Part shown: positions 33,780 through 47,100 of the stretch, one piece after another | Position numbering within the stretch: position 1 is the stretch's first letter | Layout: each line of letters begins with the position of its first letter | NCBI GenBank assembly: GCA_022577435.1 | Contig: JAKOON010000006.1 | Span: 20,435,501 to 20,499,500, forward strand | DNA: 64,000 nucleotides | Direction: 5' to 3' | From: Embiotoca jacksoni | Lineage: Eukaryota; Chordata; Actinopteri; Embiotocidae | The notes under the pieces: model-generated | The model's database searches: none | Seen by the model: only the letters and a program-made list of their open reading frames with translations | Told to the model about the DNA's origin: nothing | Program-made: the position numbers and the translations under genes

Positions 33780-34815
33780 TACACTGCTCAAAAAAATAAA
33801 GGGAACACTTAAACAACACAATGCAACTCCAAGTCAATCACACTTCTGGAAAATCAACCTGTCCAGTTAGGAAGCAACACTGGTTGTGAATCAATTTCAC
33901 CTGCTGTTGTGCAAATGGAACAAACAACAGGTGGAAATGAGACAATTATCAAGACAACCCTATAAAGGAACGGTTCTACGGATGAGAGCAGGTTCACACT
34001 GAGCACATGTGACAGACGTGACAGAATCTGGAGATGCCGTGAAGAACGTTCTGCTGCCTGCAACATCCTCCAGCGTGACCGGTTTGGCGGTGGGTCAGCG
34101 ATGGTCTGGGGAGACGTTTCTTTGGAGGGCCGCACAGCCCTCCATGTGCTAGCCAGAGGTACCCTGACTGCCATTAGGTACCGGGATGAGATCCTCAGAC
34201 CCATTGTAAGACCACATGCTGGTGCAGTGGGCCCTGGGTTCCTTCTAATGCGTGACAATGCTCGGCCTCATGTAGCTGGAGTGTGTCAGCAGTTCCTGCA
34301 CGATGAAGGCATCGATGCTACGGACCGGCCCGCCCGTTCCCCAGACCTGAATCCAATCCAGCACATCTGGGACATCGTGTCTCGTTCCGTCCACCGATGC
34401 CACGTCCACCGCAGACTGTCCAGGAGTGGACTGCTGCTTTGATCCAGGTCTGGGAGGAGATCCCTCAGGAGAACATCCGTGGTCTCATCAGGAGCATGCC
34501 CAGGCGTTGTAGGGAGTGATACAGACACGTGGAGGACACACACACTACTGACCCTCATTTTGACTTGTCTTGAGGGATTTCCACAGAAGTTGGATCAGCC
34601 TGTGATCTGATTTTTCCACTTTCATTTTGAGTATGATTCTGAATCCAGACCTCCATGGGATAATGATTTTGATTTCCATTGATAATTCTTTGTTATTTTG
34701 TTCTCAACACATTCCACTATGTAATGAATAAAGATTTTCAATAGGAATATTTCATTCATTGAGATGTGTTGTTTATTTTTTGTTTGTTGTTTGTTTTATT
34801 TTTTTGAGCAGTGTA
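33780..34815 (+). mobile_element. Tc1-like transposon with intact ends, internally deleted
   Basis: The element starts TA plus CACTGCTCAAAAAAATAAA at 33780 and ends TTTATTTTTTTGAGCAGTG plus TA at 34815. The terminal repeats match perfectly for the first roughly 19 bases. At 1036 bp it is shorter than a full element because the transposase N-terminal part is missing. Confidence 0.9.
34060..34442 (+). pseudogene. Tc1-like transposase, catalytic part only, Glu to Gln
   Basis: The frame carries FGGGSAMVWGDVSLEGRTAL, then RYRDEILRPIV, then the second catalytic Asp in RDNARPHVAGV and the third-residue region SPDLNPIQHIWD. The family normally has NPIEH there, so the catalytic Glu is Gln. The DNA-binding half and first Asp are deleted. 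The frame ends at 34442, slightly before the usual C-terminus. The protein would be inactive. Confidence 0.85.
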
Positions 34816-35663
34816 TGTGAACACTTGTCTTTATTGGAGCGCTTTCATTGGTTCACTTTTAATACAACCTAAAACACAAAGAAACATACACACCCCCTCC
34901 AGCAACTAATTGGAAAACCTCATATCTAATTAAAATGTGAAAATAGTCTATAGGTATTGTGTTGAGCACAAACGCCCCCACTGACCTACTTCAATATACT
35001 GTAGGTATGGCAGAGTACCTTCCACTGCTGCTATAATTAGAGCACTAATTGTGTTCCAAACATCACAACCTCCCGTCTGTAGAGTCAACCTGCTCTTTTC
35101 ATGCTGGTGAGAAATGAGCTGGCTTTATATTCATGCATGTCTTTGCTGTACATTTGACTGCGTCCTAAATGTACATGGCAGTTTGTCAGCAACCATTTGG
35201 CCTTTGCTTAGCTCTATGACTCATAAAAGCTTAGAAGGTTGAACTACCCTCTCCATATACTCATCTCTATTCATTCCTCCTTTCGCACTGGTCCTCCTTC
35301 TTGTCATACAAACACTTTCCTCATAATATCCTCCCTCCTCCCAAATTACTTGGCCTCTGTTAATTAGCTAATTTGTCATCAACCATTTACAGATGAGAGA
35401 AGCAGCAATCGTCAACTAATGCTCACAACAATAATCATCTCCAGCTAATCTCGAGTGTCTTTTCCAGGAATTGAAGTGTCTTGATAGACAGAATTGAGAG
35501 GGTGCAACCAATGTGCATGTTGTATGGACACATTAAGAGGAGGACAGGGGTATGAATACATAACACAGCACATAGGTATGTATTTCCATACACAATGGAA
35601 ACTTTCATGTCCAAACACAATGACATTTGAATGCAGGGTTTGTATACATATGCGCACAAACAC
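34816..35663. other. Unassigned non-coding sequence
   Basis: No gene or repeat recognised apart from background AT-rich sequence. Confidence 0.5.
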
Positions 35664-35669
35664 TCTCTA

Positions 35670-35764
<95 letters not shown>
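35664..35764 (+). repeat. (TC)n-(CA)n compound microsatellite
   Basis: About 25 bp of TC followed by about 76 bp of CA. Confidence 0.95.
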
Positions 35765-35766
<2 letters not shown>

Positions 35767-36363
35767 GATCTTGGCCTGCACTCGACACTTCACTGTAATG
35801 TGGACAGACCTTTGGCCCTGAGGGCAGATGATTGTGTTAAATAGCATCATTGTCAGAGAGCAGCCTGGTCTCCACTTTCACTGTTCCAGTACATTTACAC
35901 AGCTGGTATGGAAGTACAATAAATGCCCCCACCACCTACAACACTGGAGGCTAGGTTCCACATGTTATCCTTGCTATGACCTCCTGCTATTCTGATTATG
36001 TCATCATAGTACAAATGGCTGAATAACAACAGCTGGAGTGCTGTGGCTTGAAAAGTGTAAGCTTGAAACTGAACACTGTCCAAGGGGTAGAGCTGGATGA
36101 CGTGATTGTTATGTTCAGATTGTAAATAGAGGTGTGTTTTAAGAATATGCAAGCAGATTCAGTGTTGTAGGTGTTGCTAGTCTGTGAGGACACGATAACA
36201 GAATGCTTAAAGATACAGCATCTCATGCTTCTTATACTTAAGAAGGGTGTTTTGTTTTTGTCCCTCTGAGTATATAAAGGATTTGGATCTCTCTAAAAGT
36301 AGCAGGTGTTTTAAGAAGGGTTTTCACAATCTCATGATGTGTAAGTACTGGATTAAATTAAAC

Positions 36364-36881
36364 TGTTACGATGCCCCCACTGTGACACTAGCCTGCTTGT
36401 TGTGTGAGTGTGTTTCTGCTACGTTCAGCCTTTTTAGTGTGACTGATTGGTGCTTGGTGTGTTTTGGTTTCGCCTGTCGATCAATGTTCCCTTTTCCCTT
36501 GCTTTCCTGCACATCTGCTCCTGATCTGGATTCGTTACACCTGCTGGTATTCAAAACCTGTTCTCTGATGACCAGTACATGCCGGATTGCTGTGTTACTA
36601 ATACTTTTGTTTGTGTGGCACACTTTTAGGCATTTAGTTTGGAAATATACATGCCTAGCCAATTCGATTGTGTGTTTGCCTGCCTGCCTGCCTGCCTGCC
36701 TGCCCGCGAGTTTGCGAGACACCTGTTTCCCTGTCCCCATGATTAACCTGCCTGCCAAGGCCACCACCCGCTCCATTCAGGCCGACATGTTACTTACCTC
36801 TGTTTGTTGTTTGTTACAATAAAATACTTACCTGTTGCTCTGTCGTGTCTCTGTTTGTGTCCGTAACCTCGGTACACAACA
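36364..36881 (+). mobile_element. LTR of gypsy-like retrotransposon
   Basis: The unit starts TGTTACG and ends TACACAACA, the usual TG...CA boundaries, at 518 bp. It has an AATAAA at 36818-36823 followed by a GT-rich stretch. Directly after it, TATGATCCAGCCATCATGAAC resembles the leader and gag start seen in some fish gypsy elements. The second LTR was not identified. Confidence 0.5.
36677..36704 (+). repeat. (CCTG)n microsatellite inside LTR
   Basis: Six to seven CCTG units. Confidence 0.9.
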
Positions 36882-37860
36882 GTATGATCCAGCCATCATG
36901 AACTCAGCTGCCTCGGGAGAAGTTTGAGGAGATGAGCTTCTGTCTAAAAAGTCAATACTATGTCATTCAAAGCACCATGGACCTTAAACACCAGTTAGCT
37001 ACGTGCAGTCTCATGGAGAGGACCATTATTCTCAAGCCTGCATGTAGTGTTGGATAAGCTTGTGACCGCAGAAGCTAATCTCAAGCCTTTTCTCTGTTCA
37101 ATCACCTTTCTTAAGGAAGGATGCCACAATGCTTCTCCTGAGTCAGCTGGCCTTTAGCCTGCTACCCTCTAGCCTACCTCCCAGACTGCTAGCGGACACC
37201 CAGAAACCACCAGCTTTCTGGTTTCCTGTCTTGCCTAGATCCCGAATCAGCTGGATTCAGGCCGGCCTGCCTCCAACACAACCCTAGTTCCTGAGACAAC
37301 TAGCCTCCTAGCGGCACCTTACACCACGCCAGGGCCTGTCCCGGTACAAAGACCCTTGTTTCCAGAATGGTTGATGCCTCTTCTATTTCCTGGGCCTTCC
37401 TGATGTCCCACCTGGTCCAGAGTCCGTCCTCTGGGTTGATCCTCACCCTGCTGTCCAAGCTGTCCAGAGATTGCCCTCCCATCAGACAACCAGCAGATCT
37501 AAGGCCAGTTGCCACCACCAACCCTCAGTCCAAGCAGCATCTGTCACCTCCTTCCATAAGTGCCTGGCTGATACACGTCTGCTTTGGTTTCCAGCTTTCT
37601 GCATGTCCCGCATCTTATCTGAGCGCCAGTGTGCGGCTCGCCGTCCTGGAAGGTAGGGCCTTCTCTCCCAATCTCCTGCTCGGCCTCCCAAGGGGTTCTG
37701 CCCATCATCCTGTTAATTCTGCCAGCCAGCTCACTGCCAGTACCCTCACCACTCAACCTGACACCACTTACCATGCCTTTCTTACGATAAAAGATTCTGT
37801 TTTTCACATTACCAGTTGGTCCTGTGTCTACATTTCAAATAGCTCCTTAATACACGCATA
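36882..37860 (+). pseudogene. Probable retrotransposon internal remnant
   Basis: An ATG at 36898 opens MNSAASGEV and then hits a stop. The following kilobase is Pro/Ser/Leu-rich in all frames, with many stops and no capsid or protease motif I can see. The end (about 37785-37845), ATAAAAGATTCTGTTTTTCAC followed by CCTGTGTCTACATTT, resembles an LTR 3' portion, so this may be a rearranged gag plus LTR fragment. Confidence 0.3.
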
Positions 37861-40164
37861 ATCATGGGAATATTTATCATCGCTCTTGCTAAACATTAAG
37901 AGCATAAAGTTGATGAATTATGATGTATTTCAACCTACATTACTGTGATGATTGTGTTGATGCTATGTGTGTATTATTTGTACTGTAAATAACAAAACAA
38001 GTAATGTATGTGTTTTATCATGACAGAAGCATAAATAAGAAATGACCTGGAGGTAAAAAGTATTTCAATCAAACTGCAAAATAATTAAAAACAACCAAAC
38101 TGTAGCCACTCCAAGATGACTCCCTCTGAAGTCCACAGGCAGCAGGAACCAAATGTAATATCTACAGGCTAATAAGCACAAAGTCAAGTGAAGTGTCTGA
38201 CTCATACATGAACAAATCCGGTGAGCCCCGAAGCTCCTGAGCAGTCTGTTTGATATTTTCTGATGTATAGATGGCAGACGTGGTAGCAGCCCTTTGCACA
38301 TGATTGTAGCACTGAGCAAGTGTTTTACTTTTTCTGATGGTGAGCATCTCCTGTCCTCTTCGATACAATGCTATTTAATTATGCTTGGTGCCGTGGTTCG
38401 ACAACTGCATATTTTTATTCATGGCAATTATACCAGTTGAATCTACACATAAGCGGAATCGTTGAGGATTGAATTGAGGGTACTGTACGAGCAATATTTA
38501 TACTGGGAGATGCTGCACTTTTGCCTTTTTTTCTAACAACTGCAAGGTGCCAGGAGGATATATTATCCAAAACAGATGATCTGCATCTTAAATCCTTATT
38601 TAAAGTACATATCTTGAAATCAAATTTTCAAATTAGTCAAGCTTCTAGGCAATTTTCTTTCCCCAGAGCACACTATTATTCAGTTTAAAAAGCCATCGCT
38701 AATCAGACTTTTCAGGACTGAAGGACCTCAAGATCACACCATAATTTTAGCAAAACAAGCACAAATGCAGTAAATGTAGATATTTCTGCTTGTCACATGG
38801 TTAGCCAACTATTTCCGCCATGTTTTTTTCATCCTCAGTCTTAAAGTCATTGGAACAGATATACTCCACTTTTCATTTCTACTATCATTAATACAGATCA
38901 TAGGTTCTATCTTGCACTTGATGAAAAGTGGAGCCAAGACCAATGCAAGTGTCTCTACTAGTTTCAGAACATGTGGAGGTCATGTTCCCCTACGTTGTTT
39001 CAGTAGCGAATATACTTGCGCCCATCTGAGCACCGATGGGCGTGTGAGTCCTAAAATGGGGTGTGGTCATGTGCATTGTTGGTCCATTGCTATCTTGAAG
39101 CATCTGAAAATAACCTGGTCTAAAGTCAATTGGTGCAGTATTTTATTAAGACAGTAATATGTGCTTTTATAGACGGATGCACAACACTCAGTTTCTTCTG
39201 CAAAGAAGTATTCTTTCCTAATACCTGGCAAATCTTTATAATGGCAATCCACGAAGGTGCAAGCACACCCGGCTTTCAAATAGAATGGGAGACGGCAGTC
39301 CAATTGGTTTCGTTCACGTTGCGGCAAAAACTCCCCTATAAATAATCAAGCAACAACCCCCTTTGAACTATGTGCCTTTCTTTGCGCTCAAATTATCCAC
39401 CGTTAAACTAGATTTGAACACATCCTAAAGGCACTTGCACCATGTCGTTTGGACTGTTGACCGCTTAGATTGTTGAAATGTATACCTATTTTACACTTGC
39501 CTTACATGCATTGCAACCTGTGGCTCCTTTTTATATTTTAGGTCTTTTGTTTTTTGTGAAATTCTGCCACTATCTGTTTGAGTACACTGCTGTACCATCA
39601 AAGCATGAAGACATTGGTAAAGGGCTGCAGCTACTGCATATGTGCTTACTTTCAGTACACAACTTTTGAAGAAAAGGTGCAACCAAAATAAAGTTCAGTG
39701 GGAGGTTGAACAAAATAAAACATTTTTACTCAAGGTGAGGGAGGGGCCGTGTTAATGTGTGCATAAAAAAAAGGCAAAAGGCAAAATTAACTCAGGGTCC
39801 AACGAATAGCATATTGTTTATTTTATTTTATTTAAGCGGAAGTTAGCTACAGAACGTGCATTGAAGCAATTTAAATAATAAAAAAAATAAAGATTACATA
39901 GGTTACATTAGATACCCTTTAGCCTAGAACATAAAGGACACAGAATAGTGCTTCAGAGTGAAAACAAAATGGTAATGAAAAGACATGGACAGATATGGCC
40001 AAGAGCATCAGGTAAGGGAGGCAGTTAAATGATGGAATAACAACAAGACAGATTGCTACATCTGCATGGAGTAGGGAGAGTGCGGTTTTGTTCACCTGGA
40101 TTATGTTTATTATCAGGCTGCTGAAATAGCCCAGACATAGCAGTTTATTATGGTTGCTTGGTTT
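37861..40164. other. Unassigned AT-rich sequence
   Basis: Frames at 38912-39157 and 39067-39345 show no recognisable domain. No repeat family was assigned. Confidence 0.5.
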
Positions 40165-40575
40165 GTTATTTCAGCCGCTGGCAGCAACGATCTCGTTCTT
40201 TCAGCTACAAGCGGCTCAGCCTTAGAGATAGGGTAAGGAGCTCGGAGATCAGGAGGGATCTCGGAGTAGAGACGCTACTCCTTCGCGTCGAAAGGAGTCA
40301 ACTGAGGTAGTTTGGGCATCTGATCAGGATGCCTACTGGGCCCCTCCCACTGGAGGTTTTTCAGGCATACCCAACTGACATGAGACCCTGGGGAACACTC
40401 AGAACACGCTGGAGGGATTATATCTCCCAGCTGGCTTGGGAACGCCTCGGGATCCCCCAGGATGAACTGGAAAATGTTGCAGGGGAGAGGAAAGTCTGGG
40501 CCAACTTGCTAGGCCTGCTACCACCGCGACCCGATCCCGGATAAGTGGAAGACGATGGATGAATGGATGGATGGT
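40165..40575 (+). pseudogene. LINE ORF2 C-terminal end plus 3' tail
   Basis: The frame reads VERSQLRWFGHLIRMPTGPL, then RTRWRDYISQLAWERLGIPQ, then a LLPPRPDPG end at a stop near 40544. It is followed by a short tail of ATGGATGG repeats. This is the C-terminal region of a fish non-LTR retrotransposon reverse-transcriptase protein. Only the last roughly 125 residues remain (5' truncation). The family name is uncertain. Confidence 0.75.
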
Positions 40576-42582
40576 TTGTTGTTCTTTATTCCCCTCTTAG
40601 TAGAGATTAAAACCACCTGTTGTATTTTTTACAAAGATTCGTGTGGAACCCAAGCTTTTTGTGCCTCCTTTAATATCTACTGAGCTAAGTTATTAATATG
40701 CCCTTTAATGAGGATCCTTAAATGCTGTTGCCTCCAACAGGATAATTTTGAATGATCATTTTTGCAAAACAAAATGAAAGAATAATTTAACACCAGACTG
40801 AAAAGCAGATATTCGGGGGATTTGCTGGTTGATCAATTCAAGTATTTGAATTTCCAAACTCATGTGGTGACCAAGTTATATCAGCGTTACAGATATAATG
40901 AGTTTCTGACTTGGAAACATCTACATCTTAATTGAAGAGCTAAAGATGTTGAATTATACATGAAACTTTCATGTCCATGCTGATTCTACACTTCAAAAAT
41001 ACTCATAATCCAAATTTCACATGCTGCTATTGAGCATTTTTGGGGCATAAAATGCATCTACACAGCTAATGAGGCACACAGCTTTTTACACTTGCATACT
41101 ATGTAAGAGTACTAGTAATCTAATGCATTTGATTTTCTCTACAGTAGAGTAGCACATGCTAAACTGTAATCGAGGTAGCTCACCAATAATTAACAAAAGC
41201 TTCCTACTTTACTTTTAGCACAGGTTGATTGGAGGTACAGGTCACACTATTTTAAAGCCAGCCTATATCCTTTAAAAGTAGGTGCATCATGTTTTTTGGC
41301 CATTTGAGACTGACATAGTTTGTTGGAGGCGTGGGTAACAGACAAAAATGTAATTTCATTTTCAGTTAAAAAAAAAAAAGGGTTTTCATGTTCAATTAAT
41401 TTTATTGTAATTCAGGGATAATTTATGATAGTTAATCTTTGAAATTAGAGTTGAAGTAAATTATATTTAAGTATGAAGTATTTCTCAGATACAAGTCATT
41501 TTGAGCTGTGCCACTTTGATGCATATTCTTCAAGTCTGATCAAAATTGATACAATTACCTGAATTTACTTTTCCCATAATATGACCAGATAGATAATAGG
41601 CAAACATCAGGCTCCTTCATCATGCTTGAAAATGAATGAAATATGTGTTTTAGTTTGTTTTAGAGAGCACAAGAACAGCAAGAGAGATAAAGTGAGAGAG
41701 AGAGGAGAAAAAGGTCAGAGAACAACAGAGCAACAGTCATGGAGTAGAATAGAAGTTCAAGAGAGCCGCCCTCAGAGATAACAGGATAAGGGAAATATAA
41801 AATATGTACATGACAGAATATAGGCAGGTTTATCTAACTATGAAAAATAGATGAGTTCACCAAGGAGCTTCCAAAGTCTGTCCATTCATACAAGAGCAGA
41901 CCAAGAATCTCATTTATAAAACTGAGCAGGGATTCAGTTCTAGTTAACTTATCCACAGAAGACCAAAATATAATTAGGCTCAGCAAGAATTATAAAACTG
42001 CATGAACTAATCTCCTATACCAATCCTACTAGTGGCAGGATTAAACTTCTTTATTATAGATAGACAATTTATACATGCAATAGTTGTACAGCAGCATCGG
42101 AAACTAATGAGCGGGTATGAAGAATTATTCAATTCACAACCAATGCTCATCTGGGAGGGAGGCACCTTGAATGGGTAACCTCAACATCTCTGGCTGAACT
42201 GTCACATTCATACATTCCCATGGTTCAGCCTTTTCATTTTTTTTTTACCCTATGTCTTTGTTTACTTCAATTCTTGGCCACCTGTGATTATCTATTCTGG
42301 TAAATTTCACTTGTCCCTCATTGTTCTCCTCTCCCTAGTGTATGTAGTCCAGGTGTTCCCTCCTTTTGTTGTTGTCAGTTCCTCTTTTACTACTACTCAT
42401 TTCAGTTCCATGCCTCTTTCTATCAAGGTCCAAGAAACAGCATTATATGCCATGAATACATGCTATGTCTGAAACCTCGATAAAGCCTCCCCCAGCAGAT
42501 CAGGTCATCAACTTAACTACCAGTGACCAAATCTTGATTGAAAATATTTAATCGTGCTGCTGCCATTTCCAAATTAGGCCTA

Positions 42583-42619
<37 letters not shown>

Positions 42620-44005
42620 GTAATAATGATTTCTGATATATATCCTTGTGTTGTTTTGTCTTAATATTATTTTTAATCAAAAAAAATTGTATATATAATT
42701 TTTTTGTTTGGTTAACAATAATATGTTTTTATTTAAAGGCCTGTTTGTGTTAATTATGTCAATGTATGTTGTGTTTAAATGTTCTATATTTATAAACTGA
42801 CTTGACTTGGCTCAAGAAGCATTGAAGCTGTTCTGGCAGTTCAGGGTGTCCAGGTGACCCTTAAATTCATCACCCTCCTGCACCTTTTGTGCTTTATTAC
42901 AGCTAATAAAAATGAAACACTGAATGGCTGAGCTGTGTCAGACTATTCAGATGAGAAAATATATGAAACCACATTAACACTTCAAAATAGTCTTGCAATA
43001 TTGCAATATGCAATATTGATTCTTATCCAAACTTTCCCCTTCTGCTATGTTAAGGTAAGCCAATAATCATGACTCAGAATTCCCACTGAACATGCTGATA
43101 CAAGCCACATTACAGTCGTGAAACTGTAACCAGAATCAGTAAAGGTTACAGAGAACAGAAGAGTCTGTTTTACATGACTCCTCAGTGGAAGCACAGCTTA
43201 TAAAAGATGCAAACATTATGCATGAAACAGTATCAACTACAGCAGAATGCAAATGTTTTATTACAGATGAGACAATATGCAAATATTAAATTACAAATAA
43301 ACACAATATGTAAATGTGATTTGTATGTATATTTATCAGTGTAATATCATCAGTGTTATTTGGGATGAGTGTATAGAGAATTGGCTCAAAATGTTAGTGG
43401 GGAAGGAAAGTGGAAACATGGATCAGTGTGACAGTGCGGATAATAAGCAACCTCTTCCTTTTCCAGGCTTTACTTAAAGATGAATGGCACGATACTCCAA
43501 CTGGGTTAACACTCACTGTTGTATCTGCCATCTTCAAATTAGCTTAGATTTTACTCATTCTTTTTTTATGTTCCATCAGAAATGAATGTGGTAAACTGCT
43601 CTAAGACTGACTATATTGCTGTGTTCCAAATTATATACTTCTCGTAGTACCCTAACAAATAGTGCTCGTCCATCAGACTCTTACTTGTATAGTGCAGGAG
43701 TTTTCCATTTTCAATCCGCACACTGCTGTTCTGCACTGACTGGAAATGACCTCAGCATGTGAATATATCATCCGCCAAAATATCTGCAGCTTTAATTATT
43801 TTACTCATAAATTAACATGTTTTCTGTTTAACACACTCAATAAACACCCTAATTCTTCTGTCCAGCAGCAGTAGTGAAATCAAAACACTTTTGTGTGGAG
43901 TTCAGGAACATCTGCTTCGTCAGAGCCTTAATTTCAAAATTCTCCACGCCTTCCTCTATGGAGCCAAGATGGTGACCGTTTAGGGTGGAAAGTGTCATGG
44001 CATTT
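40576..44005. other. Unassigned AT-rich region
   Basis: A 30-base T tract lies at 42587-42616, possibly a reverse-strand poly(A) tail. No gene recognised. Confidence 0.5.
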
Positions 44006-44190
44006 CAATGCAAGGCAAGGCAATGTTTTTTGTAAAGCACATTTCAACAATAAGGCAATTCAAAGTGCTTCACATAAAACCATTAAAAGCATCAAAACAT
44101 AAGGCAAAAGAAAAAGGACGTTAAAAAAAAATTATGAACAGTGATTAAAACATTAGAACATTAAAAACAGTGATGCAATTATTAAGCAAG
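44006..44190 (+). repeat. Fish interspersed repeat fragment
   Basis: CAAGGCAAGGCAATGTTTTT, then GTAAAGCACATTTCAACAAT and CAAAGTGCTTCACATAAAAC, form a common fish repeat pattern. It is related in style to the one at 48880. Confidence 0.5.
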
Positions 44191-47100
44191 CTAAAAATAT
44201 GATATAAGTTACAGTGCAGTTTTAGATATCCTCAACTCTGTTTAAATGAAAGGCAGCAGCAAACAGAAAACACACTTCTTTTTTGGGGTGTTTTGAGTGC
44301 GCCATCCTGGTACTTGTAGTGTACTGCTTGTTTCTGCACTTGACAGAAAAAAATCCACGTCACATTTTCTTACTCTTGTGTCAGCGTAGGAGTACATTTT
44401 GAAGGATGACTTGTATAAAATTGTCATTGTAATTTGTGTTGACTCATTCTGATCCCATGCCAAAAAATTGCAAAGGAACAACTGCACAAAAAAGTGTTTT
44501 TATAGTCACACATTTTGAAGGTACTCAACACCAGTACCTGCTTCTATCTGCACTGCACACATTCTACAGCATTCAAAATGTTTTTTTTTTTCAATGAGTG
44601 AAGGCTACACAGTTTTTGCACAAAGCCTAACAATATCACACAGGTGTTATATTTGTCTGCAAGTTGGATTTTTAGCTTTAGCAGCAGAATATAAGATATA
44701 TAAGCCCTCAATGATCAGTGCTTCTAGTTACTGAAATACACCAGGTTTTGAGCTTCTAACATCCCTGAAGATGAGTCATTATTCTACAAAAATGCCAGCA
44801 GTTCAACGCTGTCAAAAGAACAAGTCCTGGTAAAGGATGTAAAGAATTTTTCAGTAGCGTATCTAGTAATTTCCTGCACATTCACAACATTTGTGAATGA
44901 ATTAGACAGCTACTGTCTCTGCTGCCTGTAGGAATCCTTTCTGTCTCCTGTGTCCTCTGCCTGAATATCTTTTATTTTTTAATATCCGTTCCTTGCCTGG
45001 CCGCATGCAAAATAAGCCGTTAGCCCTGAGATACAGCGTAATTACAAGCAGAGAAAGTGCCTAAATTGACATTCTCACCGCCTCTCGGCTTGGAAAGGTC
45101 CTCCTAAGTGGCTTACAGCATGACAAACCTGCTGCGTTAATAGGTTAATCCTTAAGCCTCCCTACTGCCTTCACTTCCTTTACACCTCCATGTAACGTAT
45201 TTGTTGTGCAGGCATTCAAATCACCCCCCCCCCATTTCTGAATAATTCCCCTTTCTTTCATCCCTTAGTGCCCTATGTGCTGCTTTTTTTTGTCTCTGGT
45301 TAATTAACATTTAACTAACACATTGTTTTCTTTGTAAGATTCTCCCTCGCCTTCTTCTTCTCGCCTGCCTTTTTTATTTCATTTTTTTCGCTCCCTCATT
45401 ACTTCGTCTTTCCTCTCTCTCTGTGTCGTCTTTGATTTCAGCCCTGCGGCCAAACTGGTGAGCTGTCGCTGTCCTCGAATGGATAATTAGAATTACACCG
45501 AGGCAGTGTATGATTGTGGAAGTGTTTCATATATGATTAATGTACCACCAAGCTACTTCCGAAACACTCTCACGTACAAATATTCACACAAATCCATTCT
45601 TGACTTCAGATTTCTATCTGCCTATTCCACAACTTCACTACTTTTTTGGGTCTCTGTTATTTTAAGTTTTTTCCGAGGGGGATAGACTTTCCCCCTCTTT
45701 TTGTTTTCCACAAACAACTATTTCCCATTGCCTGCATTGCTTTCTCTTGTCTCTACCTCTCAATGTGCCCTCAGAGTTTACTTCTCCATTGAGATTAAAC
45801 TGCCTCTCTAACACACATAAGAACACACACACCCGTGCATGCGTGCTTACACAACTTGCACCTGCTGTCAGTTTCCCCTCCTGCCTCTCCCACTCTCTCT
45901 CGCCCTCATCCTCTCGGAGTTATTCCCAGAGTTCTGTTCTCCTCCGAGAATACTGATCCATAAAACACACATACACACACAATCATGCATCAGCTTGTAC
46001 ATAAACACAAACTTACTCTGTTGATGGGCTGGTTACCTCCGTTTTCTAATCTTTCTCTTTCCCTCTTTGCTTTTTTTCCCCCCTGCAGCTCATCTTCCCA
46101 GCCAGCCTCCTCAGACTCTTGTCTCAATAATGTGATATCCATGTTTTGGAGCATTGCAGCTACTGTGCAACCTCAGGGGAGGCCATCTTTCCACCACCAG
46201 GCCTCAGGAATCATTACAGCATGTCAGCCGCTGGCATGTGTACCCCTCTTATCGCCTCGCTCTGCTGAGGGCAGTAATGGTCACGAGTCTTTTATGAAGG
46301 AGGCTGTAGTTCGTGGAGATAGCCCCAGATCTGTCCACTGGAACATGTGTTCCACCAGGGGACCTGCTTTCCAGGGCTGCTGCATGAAATGGCGCATTTC
46401 TATTGATACACAGTATTTGCCGTCTGAGACTATTTCAAAATAGTAATGCATTTTCTTTTTATTTATTGCAATCTTTACTCCCAGTTCAGTAATAACCATT
46501 GCTGATCCCCCTGTGTGCTTGGACCAAAGTTGTGGGCTACTCTGTCATGTGAATCCGTGGATGTACATACAACACAGTTGCCTCACAGTGCCTCTGAAAG
46601 GTGTGTTCAATAAGTAGGAGTATGGTACAGCTACCAGGGGGCATCACAACTGCCAATCAAACTCAGATTCCTGTAGTGATGAGCAATTTTCTTTCTCTGT
46701 ATCCTTTGCAATCAGAAAATCCCATATGACCATTTTATGAGCACCAGATATTACTAAATGTTAACTTAACCCAGTGCTCATGAAATTATTCTAATATGTG
46801 ATCCTGTAAATATATAATATATATTTATTGTATGAGTTCAGGAAGAGTGCAACAAGGAGGACCCAGCAGCAGACAATGAAGCAAAGCAGGCAGATTGAGA
46901 ATACTGACAGGCAGAAATACATGAAGGCTAGCAATGAAGCACAGGAAGTGACTGGAGTAACCAGACAGATCTAATGAAATAATAAGGGGAAGAAGTGCAG
47001 GTAGGGTCAGCTGACTGACCCTGATCCTATTTGCGGCGTAAAGGGGAACTCTGAGTGTGAATATCTGAATGTGATTGTTCCTTGGGAACCTCAGCTTTGC

